DNA of 39,757 bases, from positions 1 to 39,757 of the forward strand of contig BJGE01000012.1 of assembly GCA_014190275.1 (NCBI GenBank), given 5' to 3'. The DNA is from Actinomycetes bacterium (GTDB lineage: Bacteria > Actinomycetota > Actinomycetes > S36-B12). The notes beneath the pieces were generated by a model, which did not search any database, was not told the DNA's origin, and saw only the letters and a program-made list of their open reading frames with translations. The translations under genes and the position numbers were made by a program. The stretch's first letter is position 1. Every line of letters starts with the position of its first letter. Shown here one piece after another: positions 23,750 to 32,794 of this stretch.

Positions 23750-24808
23750 ATGGAAGCCGCCCTACCGCGTGAGTATTACGTAGATTCGGAGCACTTTGTC
23801 CGCGAACTCGACATGTTGCGCGGGCAGTGGACCTGCGTCGGGCGCCTCGATGAACTCGGCCTGACCCAGGCTGGACGCGTAGCTGTGGTCGACTTCTACG
23901 GTGAGTCGATAGTTGTCACGAATGACGGCATCTTGCATGCGCACGCCAATGTGTGCCGTCATCGCGGTTCGCAGATCTTGCCGGCTGATAGTCCACCCTG
24001 CGAAATGAAGGCACTGCGCTGCCCGTATCACTCTTGGACATATGCCTTGGATGGATCACTCTTACATGCACCGCATACCGAAGACGTCAACCCGGCCGAC
24101 TTTGCATTGACTTCGCTGGCGGTTGACAGTTGGGGCGGTTGGCTCTGGCTGGCCGAAGATCCAAGTGGCCCACTACTCGGGCAACTGGGTGAAGTCCCCG
24201 GGCGAATAAAGCGTTATCCGCTGGCCAAACTCGTCGTGGGCCTGCGCTTCACCTATGACGTTCAGGCCAATTGGAAAGTAATCGCCGAGAATTACAACGA
24301 GTGCTACCACTGCGGGCCGGTGCATCCTGAACTATGCCGGCTCGTGCCCGCCTTTGGAGGCGGTGGCATTGATATCCCGTGGGAGAACGGAGTCCCGCAC
24401 CGCGAAGGTGCTTGGACTTTCACGATGACCGGAACTACTGATCGCGCACCATTCCCAGATCTTGACGAGCATGAGCGGGCCAAGCACAAGGGCGAGTTGG
24501 TATACCCCAACTTAATGTTGAGCCTGTCGGCCGACCACGCGGCCTCTTACAGATTGGTGCCGCTTACGGCCAATAGCGCCCGCGTGGTCTGCGAACTGCT
24601 CTTTGCCCCCGATGAGGCCGCGAAGCCAACCTTTAACCCGGCCGATGCCGGAGATCTCTGGGATCTAGTGAATTTGCAGGATTGGGCCATCTGCGAGTCG
24701 GTACAGCGGGGCATGAATTCCCGATATTTCCGTGGGGGCTGGTACGCGCCAATGGAGAATAGTTCATTGGATATTAGGCGTTGGCTCCTTCCGCGGCTCG
24801 GGGAGTGA
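23750..24808 (+). CDS. Rieske-type ring-hydroxylating/N-demethylating oxygenase alpha subunit
   Basis: The 352-aa protein has a Rieske [2Fe-2S] site, C69-R-H71 with C91-P-Y-H94 (NVCRHRGSQ and LRCPYHSWTY), and a mononuclear iron site in NYNECYHCGPVHPEL (His187, His192; the Asp ligand lies further downstream). The ENYNECYHC-x-x-VHPEL pattern is characteristic of the choline/carnitine monooxygenase, glycine-betaine (GbcA) and stachydrine demethylase branch of Rieske oxygenases rather than of aromatic dioxygenases. Length is slightly short for the branch (about 380-430). No beta subunit and no reductase gene are present in the window. It lies 16 bases after the CocE gene. Confidence 0.87.
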   Translation: MEAALPREYYVDSEHFVRELDMLRGQWTCVGRLDELGLTQAGRVAVVDFYGESIVVTNDGILHAHANVCRHRGSQILPADSPPCEMKALRCPYHSWTYALDGSLLHAPHTEDVNPADFALTSLAVDSWGGWLWLAEDPSGPLLGQLGEVPGRIKRYPLAKLVVGLRFTYDVQANWKVIAENYNECYHCGPVHPELCRLVPAFGGGGIDIPWENGVPHREGAWTFTMTGTTDRAPFPDLDEHERAKHKGELVYPNLMLSLSADHAASYRLVPLTANSARVVCELLFAPDEAAKPTFNPADAGDLWDLVNLQDWAICESVQRGMNSRYFRGGWYAPMENSSLDIRRWLLPRLGE

Positions 24809-24861
24809 TAGAAAAGTACTTAGTTGGTTAGCCAGAAGCAACTTATTCAATTGGAGTGAAG

Positions 24862-26772
24862 ATGTCGAGGATTCGCCTGCTCGGTGCCGCCTTTTTGACA
24901 ATAGCGATAAGTCTGCCTTTTGCGGGGGCAACTTCTGCCGCCGCCGATGAGCCCGTGGTGCTAACAATCGGGGTTGGCGAAGACCTCGACTCCGCGAACC
25001 CCTTCACCGGGCTGTCCTCTCTCGCTTATGAGACTTTCACCCTGCAATACCCGACACTGACGCAGTACGCGGCCGATGATTTCTCGATTGTCCCGGGGCT
25101 TGCCGAATCATGGGAGGAGTCGGCCGACAAGAAGTCCTGGACCTACAAGCTACGCCCCGGGATGAAGTGGAGTGATGACGTACCGATCACCGCCGAAGAT
25201 GTGGCCTACACCTTCAACCGGATTATCGACGGCAAGTATGAGAAGACCAATTTCGGTTCGTATGTCACGAGCATGGTGCGCGCCGAAGCGGTTGATGAAT
25301 TAACGGTCAAGATTGAGATATCCAAGCGGAATCCGGTGATGGACCACCTCTTCGTATTCATCCTCCCCAAGCACATTTGGGAGTCAATTGACGGTAAGGA
25401 GGTGCGCAAGTACACCAATATCGGCACCCCTGAGTCACCCACGGTGGGCTCGGGTCCTTATGTCATGGTGGAGCACCGGCCGGGCCAATTCACTAGGTTC
25501 CAGGCGAATCAAAACTGGTACGGCGGTAAGCGGCCGGTCGACGAAATTATTTTCAAAGTCTTTAACAACCCTGATGCACTTGGGCAGGCACTGAAATCAG
25601 GTGAGATCGACCTCGCCCATGGTTTGGATCTCGGTGTGTACGAATCCCTGCAGGGGATCCCCGAAATCACCACGGTCTCCTCAACCCCGGCAAGTTACAG
25701 TGAGGTCGCCTTCAACACCGGTGCGGCACTTGCCGATGGCACCCCGATTGGCGACGGCAATCCGCTGCTGAAGAACAAGGCGATCCGTCAGGCTTTGAGC
25801 TGGGCGATTGACAGGCAGGCGATCGTCGACAAAGTCTTGGGTGGTCAAGGTCAACCGGGCACCACGGTTATGCCGCCGCTTTATCCGCAGTGGCATCTAG
25901 ACCCGGCTAACCCATTCGGATACGACCCGGCCAAGGCCGGGCAGTTACTCGACGCGGCCGGGTTCCCGGTGGGCGATGATGGCGTCCGCGCTGACGCCGA
26001 CGGCAACAGGTTGAGCCTACGCCTGCTCTATCGCACCGAGTCCGAGGACTCCAGTTCGCAGAAGTCATCGGAGTTCGTACAGGCCTACTTCAAAGACATC
26101 GGTGTTGAGGTAAAGCTCAAAGGTGTCACCGAGGATGCACTCTACGAAATCGTCGGCCAGGGCAACTATGACATGTTCGAGTGGAGCTGGGGCGTTGAGC
26201 CCGATCCTAATTACATGCTTTCCACTTTTACCTGCGCAAACAGATCCTATGAAGATGGCGGGTCGATCTATGCCAACTTGTCAGACTCCTTCTACTGCAA
26301 CCCGGAGTATGACAAACTCTTTGATCAGCAGGCACAGGAGACCGACTTCACCGCGCGTCAGGAGATCGTCAAGCGCATGGAGCAAATGCTCTACGACGAC
26401 GCGGTCTACATGATCACCTACTACGCCAATGGCCTTGAGGCCTATCGCAATGATCGATTCACCGGTTGGGTGAAGCAACCAAAGGACACGGGTACCTTGA
26501 TCTATCAGTGGGGCACGTGGTCGTTCTTTGACGTGGAGCCGGTTTCGGCTGCAGGTGCCGCGGAATCAGCCACCGCAAGTACCGAGCCGGGGGCTACTGC
26601 CGCACCGAGTACGCCTGCGGGTGGCACCGATGCTGCAGCGCAACCAGCGGCCGCATCCGGTGGCATCAGCACCGGACTGATCATCGGACTGCTGGTTGCC
26701 CTGGTGATAGTCATCCTCGTGGTGCTGTTGCTACGGATGCGGCGGTCTTCGACCAACGAAGACCGCGAATAG
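24862..26772 (+). CDS. Family-5 (peptide/nickel-type) solute-binding protein with C-terminal membrane anchor
   Basis: The 636-aa protein has an N-terminal signal peptide without a lipobox (MSRIRLLGAAFLTIAISL, cleavage near SAAADEP), an SBP_bac_5 domain (PGLAESWEESADKKSWTYKL; MKWSDDVPITAEDVAYTFNR region read as its W-S-D-x-x-x-x-x-A-x-D-V pattern; RQALSWAIDRQAIV), an Ala/Thr/Pro linker of about 40 residues, and a C-terminal transmembrane helix (GLIIGLLVALVIVILVVLLL) with a basic cytoplasmic tail. This anchor replaces the usual lipid anchor of Gram-positive binding proteins. The ATG at 24862 was chosen because GGAG lies five bases upstream; a GTG at 24856 overlaps that site. Its partners are the Dpp-type permeases and ATPases encoded on the other strand at 30031-33894. 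Confidence 0.87.
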   Translation: MSRIRLLGAAFLTIAISLPFAGATSAAADEPVVLTIGVGEDLDSANPFTGLSSLAYETFTLQYPTLTQYAADDFSIVPGLAESWEESADKKSWTYKLRPGMKWSDDVPITAEDVAYTFNRIIDGKYEKTNFGSYVTSMVRAEAVDELTVKIEISKRNPVMDHLFVFILPKHIWESIDGKEVRKYTNIGTPESPTVGSGPYVMVEHRPGQFTRFQANQNWYGGKRPVDEIIFKVFNNPDALGQALKSGEIDLAHGLDLGVYESLQGIPEITTVSSTPASYSEVAFNTGAALADGTPIGDGNPLLKNKAIRQALSWAIDRQAIVDKVLGGQGQPGTTVMPPLYPQWHLDPANPFGYDPAKAGQLLDAAGFPVGDDGVRADADGNRLSLRLLYRTESEDSSSQKSSEFVQAYFKDIGVEVKLKGVTEDALYEIVGQGNYDMFEWSWGVEPDPNYMLSTFTCANRSYEDGGSIYANLSDSFYCNPEYDKLFDQQAQETDFTARQEIVKRMEQMLYDDAVYMITYYANGLEAYRNDRFTGWVKQPKDTGTLIYQWGTWSFFDVEPVSAAGAAESATASTEPGATAAPSTPAGGTDAAAQPAAASGGISTGLIIGLLVALVIVILVVLLLRMRRSSTNEDRE

Positions 26773-26775
26773 CCG

Positions 26776-27597
26776 ATGGGGCAGTTTCTCGAGGGCCGCT
26801 CCGCACGCATTCACTACAAGCAGGTTGGCGATGGGCCTGACATCGTCTGGGTTTCAGGAGCCGGTGGGACCATCGGTTCTTGGGACGCATACCAAGTGCC
26901 TTATTTCGAAAGCGAGTTTCGTAACACGACTTTCGATTGTCGCGGGGTCGGCCAAACCACTTCAGGTCAGCCGCAACCTTGGACGGTCGAGGACTTCTCG
27001 GCAGATGTCATCGACCTGATTGAGGCGGTCTGCACCCCACCGGTTGCGATCATTGGGTTGTCGTTCGGTGGCGGCATAGTGCAGCAGGTGGCAATTGATC
27101 GCCCCGATCTAATCGCCTGCGTAATCAGCATGGGCACCGGTGCGGTTAGTCGGGGCTGGACCTGGGATTACCAGATGGCTGAAATCCAGTGGCGTCGTGC
27201 GGGTAACCGCCTAGACGGCATGATGGCGGTCATTCACTACGCCGCGATGTATTACCCAGCGCGGGTCCTCGGCGACCCGGTGCTTTGGCCGAAGCTGCGC
27301 GATGAACTTCTTGAGTACTACGAAACCGACACCGCGGAGGATTCACTAATAGCGCAGTGGGAGCCTTGTGTGCTCTTCGACCAGCGAGAGCAATTGAAAA
27401 CCTGCACGGTTCCGATGCATGTGATCGCCTTCGATCAAGATGTGCAGGCGGTGCCCCAAGACGGCGAAGAAGTTGCGGCACTTGCGCCCGGAGCAATGTT
27501 CCACCTCTTTGAGGGCATGGGCCACTGCTCGATCTACGGCCATACCCAAGACATCATGAATCCCTTTATTAGGGACTTAGTCCGTGGCTACTTCTAG
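26776..27597 (+). CDS. Alpha/beta hydrolase
   Basis: The 273-aa protein has the canonical alpha/beta hydrolase order: an oxyanion-loop region WVSGAGGTIGSWDAY, DCRGVGQT, the nucleophile elbow IIGLSFGGG (Ser96), an acid in HVIAFDQDVQAVP and the catalytic His in EGMGHCSIYG. It has no signal peptide. It follows the binding-protein gene by three bases and is probably co-transcribed and translationally coupled with it, as no separate ribosome-binding site is obvious. Its stop codon interlocks with that of the convergent dehydrogenase gene in a CTAG tetranucleotide (27594-27597). Substrate unknown; likely an ester, lactone or amide of the same pathway. Confidence 0.85.
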   Translation: MGQFLEGRSARIHYKQVGDGPDIVWVSGAGGTIGSWDAYQVPYFESEFRNTTFDCRGVGQTTSGQPQPWTVEDFSADVIDLIEAVCTPPVAIIGLSFGGGIVQQVAIDRPDLIACVISMGTGAVSRGWTWDYQMAEIQWRRAGNRLDGMMAVIHYAAMYYPARVLGDPVLWPKLRDELLEYYETDTAEDSLIAQWEPCVLFDQREQLKTCTVPMHVIAFDQDVQAVPQDGEEVAALAPGAMFHLFEGMGHCSIYGHTQDIMNPFIRDLVRGYF

Positions 27598-29969
27598 CCG
27601 CGCATCCTCGAGCCGCTGGGGTCGTAAGCCGGCTCAGTGAGGATGCGCGCGGGCTGGCGTTCGCCGATCACCGAGACCTCGACCTCCGCACCGCTTTCGA
27701 CAACCTCAGTTTCGACCAAGGCGAGGGCCAGGCTGCTGCCGACGTGATGGCCGTACGAACCGGATGTAACGAGCCCGACTACGCGATCACCCAGCCAGAC
27801 GGGTTCGTCGCCGACCGCATCGGATTCGGTATCACCAAGATCAAGTGTCACCAATTGTCGTGCTGCACCACGGGCACGTTCGGCGAGTGCAGCCTCGCGC
27901 CCGATGAAGTCGCCCTTATCCCAGTCGATAAAGCGATTAAGGCCGGTCTCACCCGGGGTGTAGGCCTGGGTGAATTCGGCCGACCAGATGCCGAAGCCCT
28001 TTTCAATGCGCAAACTGTCGATGGCGCGGTCACCGATGGGGGTGACATCGAGCGCGGCAAGTCGGCGCCACAGGTCCGCCTGCTTATTGGCCGGGACGGT
28101 TAGCTCGTACCCGAGTTCACCGGCAAGTGACATACGCGCGATGAGCATGTCATCGACAAGGCGGGCGTCCATGAACCTGAAAGTCGACATATCCTGGCCG
28201 GCCAAAGCTGCGACAACTTCACGTGACCTAGGTCCGGACACCGCGAAACCGAGCCAAGCATCGGAGAGGTTCGCAATCGTGACACCCGCAACGAGGTTTT
28301 CAGTGAACCAGCGCTGGTGCCACTCCTGCAGGTAGTAGGAGCCGATGACCCAAAAGCGATCCTCGGCTAGGCGGGTTACCGACAGGTCGCCCATGAGGGT
28401 GCCTTTTGGGTGCAGCATTGGCGTGAGCCCCATCCGGCCGACCGCCGGGATGCGCCCGGCCAGGAGGTTGTCGAGCCAAGCCGCGGCACTAGGTCCGCTG
28501 ATCTCGTATCGCGAGTAGACGCCGGTCTCGTAGGCGCCGACGTCACTGCGCACCGCCGCAACCTCGCGGGCAATATGTGAGAAGGCATTGTCGCGCTGCA
28601 ATGACGGCACATGCTCGAAGTCCAACGGCGCAAAGAACTGCGGCACCTCAAGGCCCCAAGTGGCACCGAATTGCGCGCCGGCGGCCTTCAAATCCGCGTA
28701 AGCAGGTGTTGTATGAAGTGGTCGCCCGGCGGGCAGTTGCTCGTGCGGGTAGGTTGTCAGGAAACGCCGGGCATAGAACTGGTAGGTGGTGGCGAGTAGG
28801 TAATCATCGTTTGCGGCCCAGTCACCAAACCTGGCGACATCCATCGCATAGACGTCATCGCCCGGGTCACCGTCGATGATCCAGTTGGCGATGGCAAGCC
28901 CGACCGCGGCGCCTTGTGAGTAGCCGGCCATGACACCGGCGGCGGCCCAATACCCGGGTAGCCCCCGCACCGGACCAACGAGTGGATTGCCGTCCGGGGT
29001 GATGGCGAAAGCACCGTGCACCCAGCGCTTGATACCTGCGCTCGCAAGGGCCGGGAAGCGTGCGAAACCGATCTCCAACTCGGTGGCGATGCGGTCAATA
29101 TCGGGGGGGAGCAATTTCGCGCCGAAATCCCAAGGCGCACCTTCGGGATGCCAGTGCGCGGGGTTTGATTCGTAGACGCCGAGCACCGCGCCATTTTGTT
29201 CGCGCTGCAGGTAGGTCCAGCCTTCAAGATCGGTTACCGCCGGCATCGCCCAGTCGATCGCCATGATCTCCGGCACGTCCTCGGTGACCAAGTAGTGGTG
29301 CAGGATCGGCGTGACCGGGTGATTGATGCCGACCATATTGCCGACCTTGCGGCCCCACATGCCAGCGGCGTTGACTACGTGCTCGGCCAAGATAGGCCCC
29401 TGTTCAGTGTCTAGCTCCCACCCGGCGCGGGTGCGCTTCATGCCGAGCACTCGGTTATGCGTGATGATGGTGGCGCCGCGCTTTCGGGCGGCGCCTGCAT
29501 AGGCGTACACCGCCCCATTCGGGTCGAGGTTGCCTTCGTCAGGATCAAAGAGGCCACCGGTTAGGCCATCGGGGTTGACGATCGGCACCAGATCGACGAT
29601 TTCATCGACGTCCATCAGGCGCGCGCCCTCGTGGCCCATCATCTCGTGCCAAGCGACCTCGGCTTTGAGCCAGCGCAGGCGCTCGGGCGTACTGGCGAGC
29701 TCAATCCCGCCGGATAGCTTCAGACCGATGTCGACGCCGCTCTCCTCGGCCACTTTTGGATACATCGAAATCGTGTAACTTTGTAGTGCAGCAACCACGG
29801 TGTCATTATTAATAGCATGGAACCCACCGGCAGCGTGCCAGCTTGAGCCAGCGGTCAGCTCGGTGCGTTCGATGAGTGCGATGTCGGTCCAACCCTTAAG
29901 GGCTAGGTGGTAGAGCACGCTGGTACCGGTTATTCCCCCGCCAATGACTACGACGCGAAATGACTGCAC
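27594..29969 (-). CDS. Dimethylglycine/sarcosine dehydrogenase-like FAD-GcvT fusion
   Basis: The 791-aa enzyme has an N-terminal DAO flavin domain (VVVIGGGITGTSVLYHLALK, residues 5-24) with GSSWHAAGGF, whose His is the site of covalent FAD attachment in dimethylglycine dehydrogenase. A central FAO_M region and C-terminal GCV_T/GCV_T_C folate-binding domains follow (SAAAWLDNLLAGRIP; FGIWSAEFTQAYTPGETGL). Such fusions oxidatively demethylate N-methylglycines and pass the one-carbon unit to tetrahydrofolate or release formaldehyde. The GTG at 29969 with GGAAGGA five bases upstream was chosen; a frame extending to 30176 would add 69 implausible residues and overlap the ATPase gene. It is last in the minus-strand run beginning at 36520, 61 bases after dppF. 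Confidence 0.87.
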   Translation of the reverse strand: MQSFRVVVIGGGITGTSVLYHLALKGWTDIALIERTELTAGSSWHAAGGFHAINNDTVVAALQSYTISMYPKVAEESGVDIGLKLSGGIELASTPERLRWLKAEVAWHEMMGHEGARLMDVDEIVDLVPIVNPDGLTGGLFDPDEGNLDPNGAVYAYAGAARKRGATIITHNRVLGMKRTRAGWELDTEQGPILAEHVVNAAGMWGRKVGNMVGINHPVTPILHHYLVTEDVPEIMAIDWAMPAVTDLEGWTYLQREQNGAVLGVYESNPAHWHPEGAPWDFGAKLLPPDIDRIATELEIGFARFPALASAGIKRWVHGAFAITPDGNPLVGPVRGLPGYWAAAGVMAGYSQGAAVGLAIANWIIDGDPGDDVYAMDVARFGDWAANDDYLLATTYQFYARRFLTTYPHEQLPAGRPLHTTPAYADLKAAGAQFGATWGLEVPQFFAPLDFEHVPSLQRDNAFSHIAREVAAVRSDVGAYETGVYSRYEISGPSAAAWLDNLLAGRIPAVGRMGLTPMLHPKGTLMGDLSVTRLAEDRFWVIGSYYLQEWHQRWFTENLVAGVTIANLSDAWLGFAVSGPRSREVVAALAGQDMSTFRFMDARLVDDMLIARMSLAGELGYELTVPANKQADLWRRLAALDVTPIGDRAIDSLRIEKGFGIWSAEFTQAYTPGETGLNRFIDWDKGDFIGREAALAERARGAARQLVTLDLGDTESDAVGDEPVWLGDRVVGLVTSGSYGHHVGSSLALALVETEVVESGAEVEVSVIGERQPARILTEPAYDPSGSRMRG

Positions 29970-30030
29970 TTGATTCCTTCCGAGAATAACGTCCAAAGTA
30001 TTGGATACGAGGTGGGACGCTATCAGTGAA

Positions 30031-30948
30031 TTATTGGGCACGCAGACAGGCGGCGGCATGACCTCTGGACGGGATAAGAATAGGCAAAGGGGTGCTAGAG
30101 CACTGTTCCATAACCTCGGGGCAGCGCGGATGGAATCGGCAACCACTCGGGATGCGAGCTGGATCAGGAGCCTCACCCGTCAGCACGATCGGCTCGGTCC
30201 GTGAGATATCAGGTACGACCGAGAGCAGCGCCCTTGTGTAGGGGTGTTGCGGATCGGTGAGTACCTCTGCCGTCGGGCCACTCTCGACGATGCGCCCGAG
30301 ATACATCACCGCAACCCGGTCGGCGATATTCCACGCAAGGCCGAGGTCATGGGTCACTACTAGCACCGTCAGCCCCAACTCCTCGCGAAGTGAGAGCAAG
30401 AGATTGAGAATCTCACCGCGCACCGATGCATCGAGGCTTGAGACCGGCTCATCGGCGATCAGCACGCGTGGATTAAGTACCAGCGCACCAGCGATTACCA
30501 CGCGCTGCCGTTGGCCTCCTGATAGCTCATGCGGGAATCTCATGAAGAAACGTTCCGGTGGCCTGAGGCCGGCGCGCGAAAGTGCATCCGCAACTAGAGC
30601 AGTTTCGTCTCCGGGTGTTCTCTGCACCCGCAAACCCTCTGCCACCGCGTCGTAGACGGTGTGCCTTGGGTTTAGCGCACCGAGGGGATCTTGCAAGATC
30701 AACTGCACCTGTGATCGGTACTTCTTCAGAGCTTTTGTTGAATACGCAAGTGGTTTCCCTTCGAAGGACACCGTTCCTGAAGTCGGCTTCTCCAAGCCGA
30801 GCAGCGTGCGCGCGAGGGTGGTCTTACCGCATCCGGACTCACCGACAAGTGCGAGGATTTCACCGGCGGGTATGTCAAGATCAACGCCGTCGACTGCCCG
30901 TACCCGGCCGGCGAAGCAAACTGATAAATCATGCGCGGAGATGATCAT
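30031..30948 (-). CDS. dppF: Dipeptide/oligopeptide-type ABC transporter ATPase (DppF/OppF)
   Basis: The 305-aa ATPase has Walker A GESGCGKTTLA (residues 36-46), signature LSGGQRQRVVIAGAL, Walker B VLIADEPVSSLD and the oligo_HPY tail (HPYTRALLSVVPD and CRFHPRCPEVMEQC, whose cysteines may hold an Fe-S cluster as proposed for DppF/DppD types). The start at 30948 overlaps the dppD stop by four bases (ATGA) and is preceded by AAGGTGG; an upstream extension of 31 codons is not supported. With DppD it powers uptake of peptides or, in related systems, nickel, opines or betaines. Confidence 0.88.
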   Translation of the reverse strand: MIISAHDLSVCFAGRVRAVDGVDLDIPAGEILALVGESGCGKTTLARTLLGLEKPTSGTVSFEGKPLAYSTKALKKYRSQVQLILQDPLGALNPRHTVYDAVAEGLRVQRTPGDETALVADALSRAGLRPPERFFMRFPHELSGGQRQRVVIAGALVLNPRVLIADEPVSSLDASVRGEILNLLLSLREELGLTVLVVTHDLGLAWNIADRVAVMYLGRIVESGPTAEVLTDPQHPYTRALLSVVPDISRTEPIVLTGEAPDPARIPSGCRFHPRCPEVMEQCSSTPLPILIPSRGHAAACLRAQ

Positions 30949-31922
30949 TGGTCCACCTTGTAGCAGGCCGCCGTGCGGTGCGGTGCCACTTCGATAAGGG
31001 CCGGTGCGCCCAGTTTGCAGGCCGGGGCGGCGATGGGGCACCGGGGGTGGAATGCGCAGCCGGTGGGCAGGTCACCGGGGTAGGGCGGGTCACCGGGCAA
31101 CCCGGTCGGTGCATATCGGGCCGCTGGGTCACCGATCCGCGGGAATGCAGCCGCTAGGGCTCGAGTGTATGGATGTTTTGGGTTATCGAAGATCTCCAAG
31201 GCCGGGCCAGATTCGATGATCTGCCCCGCGTACATCACCGCAATGCGGTCGCAGGTCGTGCCGAGTACCCCAAGATCATGACTGATGAGAATCATGCCCA
31301 TGCCGCGATCTGGACCGGTGCCGAGATCGCGTACCAACCCGGTCAGCAGGTCAAGGACTTGTGCCTGCACCATGACATCGAGTGCGGTTGTCGGCTCATC
31401 GGCGATGATCAGGGCGGGCTTGCACGCCAACGCCATCGCAATCATGACCCGCTGACGCTGCCCGCCGGAGAGTTGGTGCGGATAAGACTTTGCGCGCGAT
31501 GCGGGTAGGCCGACCTGTGTCAAAAGCTCGCCGACTCTCGCACCTATCTGCTTATCTGGCACGGTCTGATGCAGCCGGATCGGTTCGGCGATCTGATCGC
31601 CGATGCGTTGCACCGGATTAAGCGCGTGCAACGCGCCTTGAAATACGATGGCTGCCTGCGACCAGCGCACCGCGCGCAGCCTGCCCCACTTCATGGTCAA
31701 GGTGTCGACACCGTCAAGTAGTACCTCGCCGCGCACTTGCGCATTTTCGGGCAGCAACCGCAGCACAGCGGACGCCAAGGTGGTCTTGCCGCAGCCAGAC
31801 TCACCTGCGATACCAAGGGTTTCACCGGCCGCGACGTCAAGAGTCACACCGCGGACGGCAGGGACGTTGCCCGCACTCGAGGAGTAGTCGACCCAAAGAT
31901 CACGGAACTGCAGTAGTGTCAT
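30945..31922 (-). CDS. dppD: Dipeptide/oligopeptide-type ABC transporter ATPase (DppD/OppD)
   Basis: The 325-aa ATPase has Walker A GESGCGKTTLASAVL, signature LSGGQRQRVMIAMAL, Walker B LIIADEPTTALDV, LISHDLGVL and a C-terminal HPYTRALAAAFP plus CAFHPRCPIAAPAC oligo_HPY tail. The ATG at 31922 forms an ATGA overlap with the preceding permease stop, and MTLLQFRDL is the expected family N-terminus, so a longer frame to 32027 was dropped. It is the second ATPase of the importer. Confidence 0.88.
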   Translation of the reverse strand: MTLLQFRDLWVDYSSSAGNVPAVRGVTLDVAAGETLGIAGESGCGKTTLASAVLRLLPENAQVRGEVLLDGVDTLTMKWGRLRAVRWSQAAIVFQGALHALNPVQRIGDQIAEPIRLHQTVPDKQIGARVGELLTQVGLPASRAKSYPHQLSGGQRQRVMIAMALACKPALIIADEPTTALDVMVQAQVLDLLTGLVRDLGTGPDRGMGMILISHDLGVLGTTCDRIAVMYAGQIIESGPALEIFDNPKHPYTRALAAAFPRIGDPAARYAPTGLPGDPPYPGDLPTGCAFHPRCPIAAPACKLGAPALIEVAPHRTAACYKVDQ

Positions 31923-32794
31923 GAAGCCCGCCGAGGGTCCACGATGCGCTCCATCGCGCGACCGACGAGGGTGAAGGCAAGGACGACTAGAACTACACAG
32001 ATACCTGGTGGCAGCACGTACCACCAAGCGCCGCGGCTCACCGCGCCTGATGAGAATGCCCGGTCAAGTAAGGCCCCCCACGAAGGCGCTTGGGGATCGC
32101 CTAGCCCAAGGAATGAAAGCGTGGTCTCGGACAAGATGACGATGGCAACCGTCAATGTCGTGTTGGCGAGCACCAACGGAAAGACATTGGGTAATACGTG
32201 ACGCGACATCTGGTACCAGTTGCCTGCGCCGAGAGCCTTTGATCTTTCTAGGTATGGGCGCCCTTCGATGGAGAGGGTTTGCGCGCGGATGAGCCGCGCG
32301 GTGCCCGCCCACGAGGTGATACCGATCACGATGATGAGATTCGTGGTGCTCGGTCCCAAGACCGTCGCCAAGACGATGGCTAGGGGGAGGAACGGAATCA
32401 CGAGGAACCAATCGGTCACTCCGACGAGTGCGTGGCTGCCAACTCCACGAAAGTGGCCGGCGGCGATGCCGAACGCGGTGCCAAGCACCATCGAAATAAT
32501 AGTGGCGGCGATGCCGACGGTGAGTGAGATGCGCGTGCCCCAGGCGAGCAGCAGCAAGACGGAACGTCCGGACTCATCGGTGCCCAGTGGGTAGCTGAGG
32601 GATGGTCCTTCGAACCTGCCGCCGTCGGCCTTGGTGACGTCAAGGGCCGCATCAGGGATGAGAATCGGCGCCAAGATCGCCGTTGCAATGAAGATTGCGA
32701 GGATCACGACCCCGGTCATACCGCTTTGATCATGGCGAAATGAATTCGCGAACCGAGTCAGTGCCAAGCGTCGGCGCGCAGTGGCAACGCTCAT
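31919..32794 (-). CDS. dppC: Dipeptide/oligopeptide-type ABC transporter permease (DppC/OppC)
   Basis: The 291-aa membrane protein starts with a cytoplasmic segment and a first helix (MTGVVILAIFIATAILAPIL), then HPLGTDE-like YPLGTDESGRSV, which is diagnostic of DppC/OppC. The ATPase-coupling EAA loop is RSKALGAGNWYQMSRHVLPN, and the end is LVGRAMERIVDPR. Length is normal. ATGA overlaps at both ends join it to dppB and dppD. Confidence 0.9.
   Translation of the reverse strand: MSVATARRRLALTRFANSFRHDQSGMTGVVILAIFIATAILAPILIPDAALDVTKADGGRFEGPSLSYPLGTDESGRSVLLLLAWGTRISLTVGIAATIISMVLGTAFGIAAGHFRGVGSHALVGVTDWFLVIPFLPLAIVLATVLGPSTTNLIIVIGITSWAGTARLIRAQTLSIEGRPYLERSKALGAGNWYQMSRHVLPNVFPLVLANTTLTVAIVILSETTLSFLGLGDPQAPSWGALLDRAFSSGAVSRGAWWYVLPPGICVVLVVLAFTLVGRAMERIVDPRRAS

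Noticed and set aside
29970-30176. Longer version of the dimethylglycine dehydrogenase-like protein (860 aa)
   Set aside because: It would overlap dppF by about 150 bases and place 69 residues before the FAD-binding motif; GTG 29969 has GGAAGGA at good spacing.
30949-31041. N-terminal extension of dppF
   Set aside because: The extension is Arg/Gly/Pro-rich antisense-like sequence; ATG 30948 has a ribosome-binding site and forms the usual ATGA overlap.
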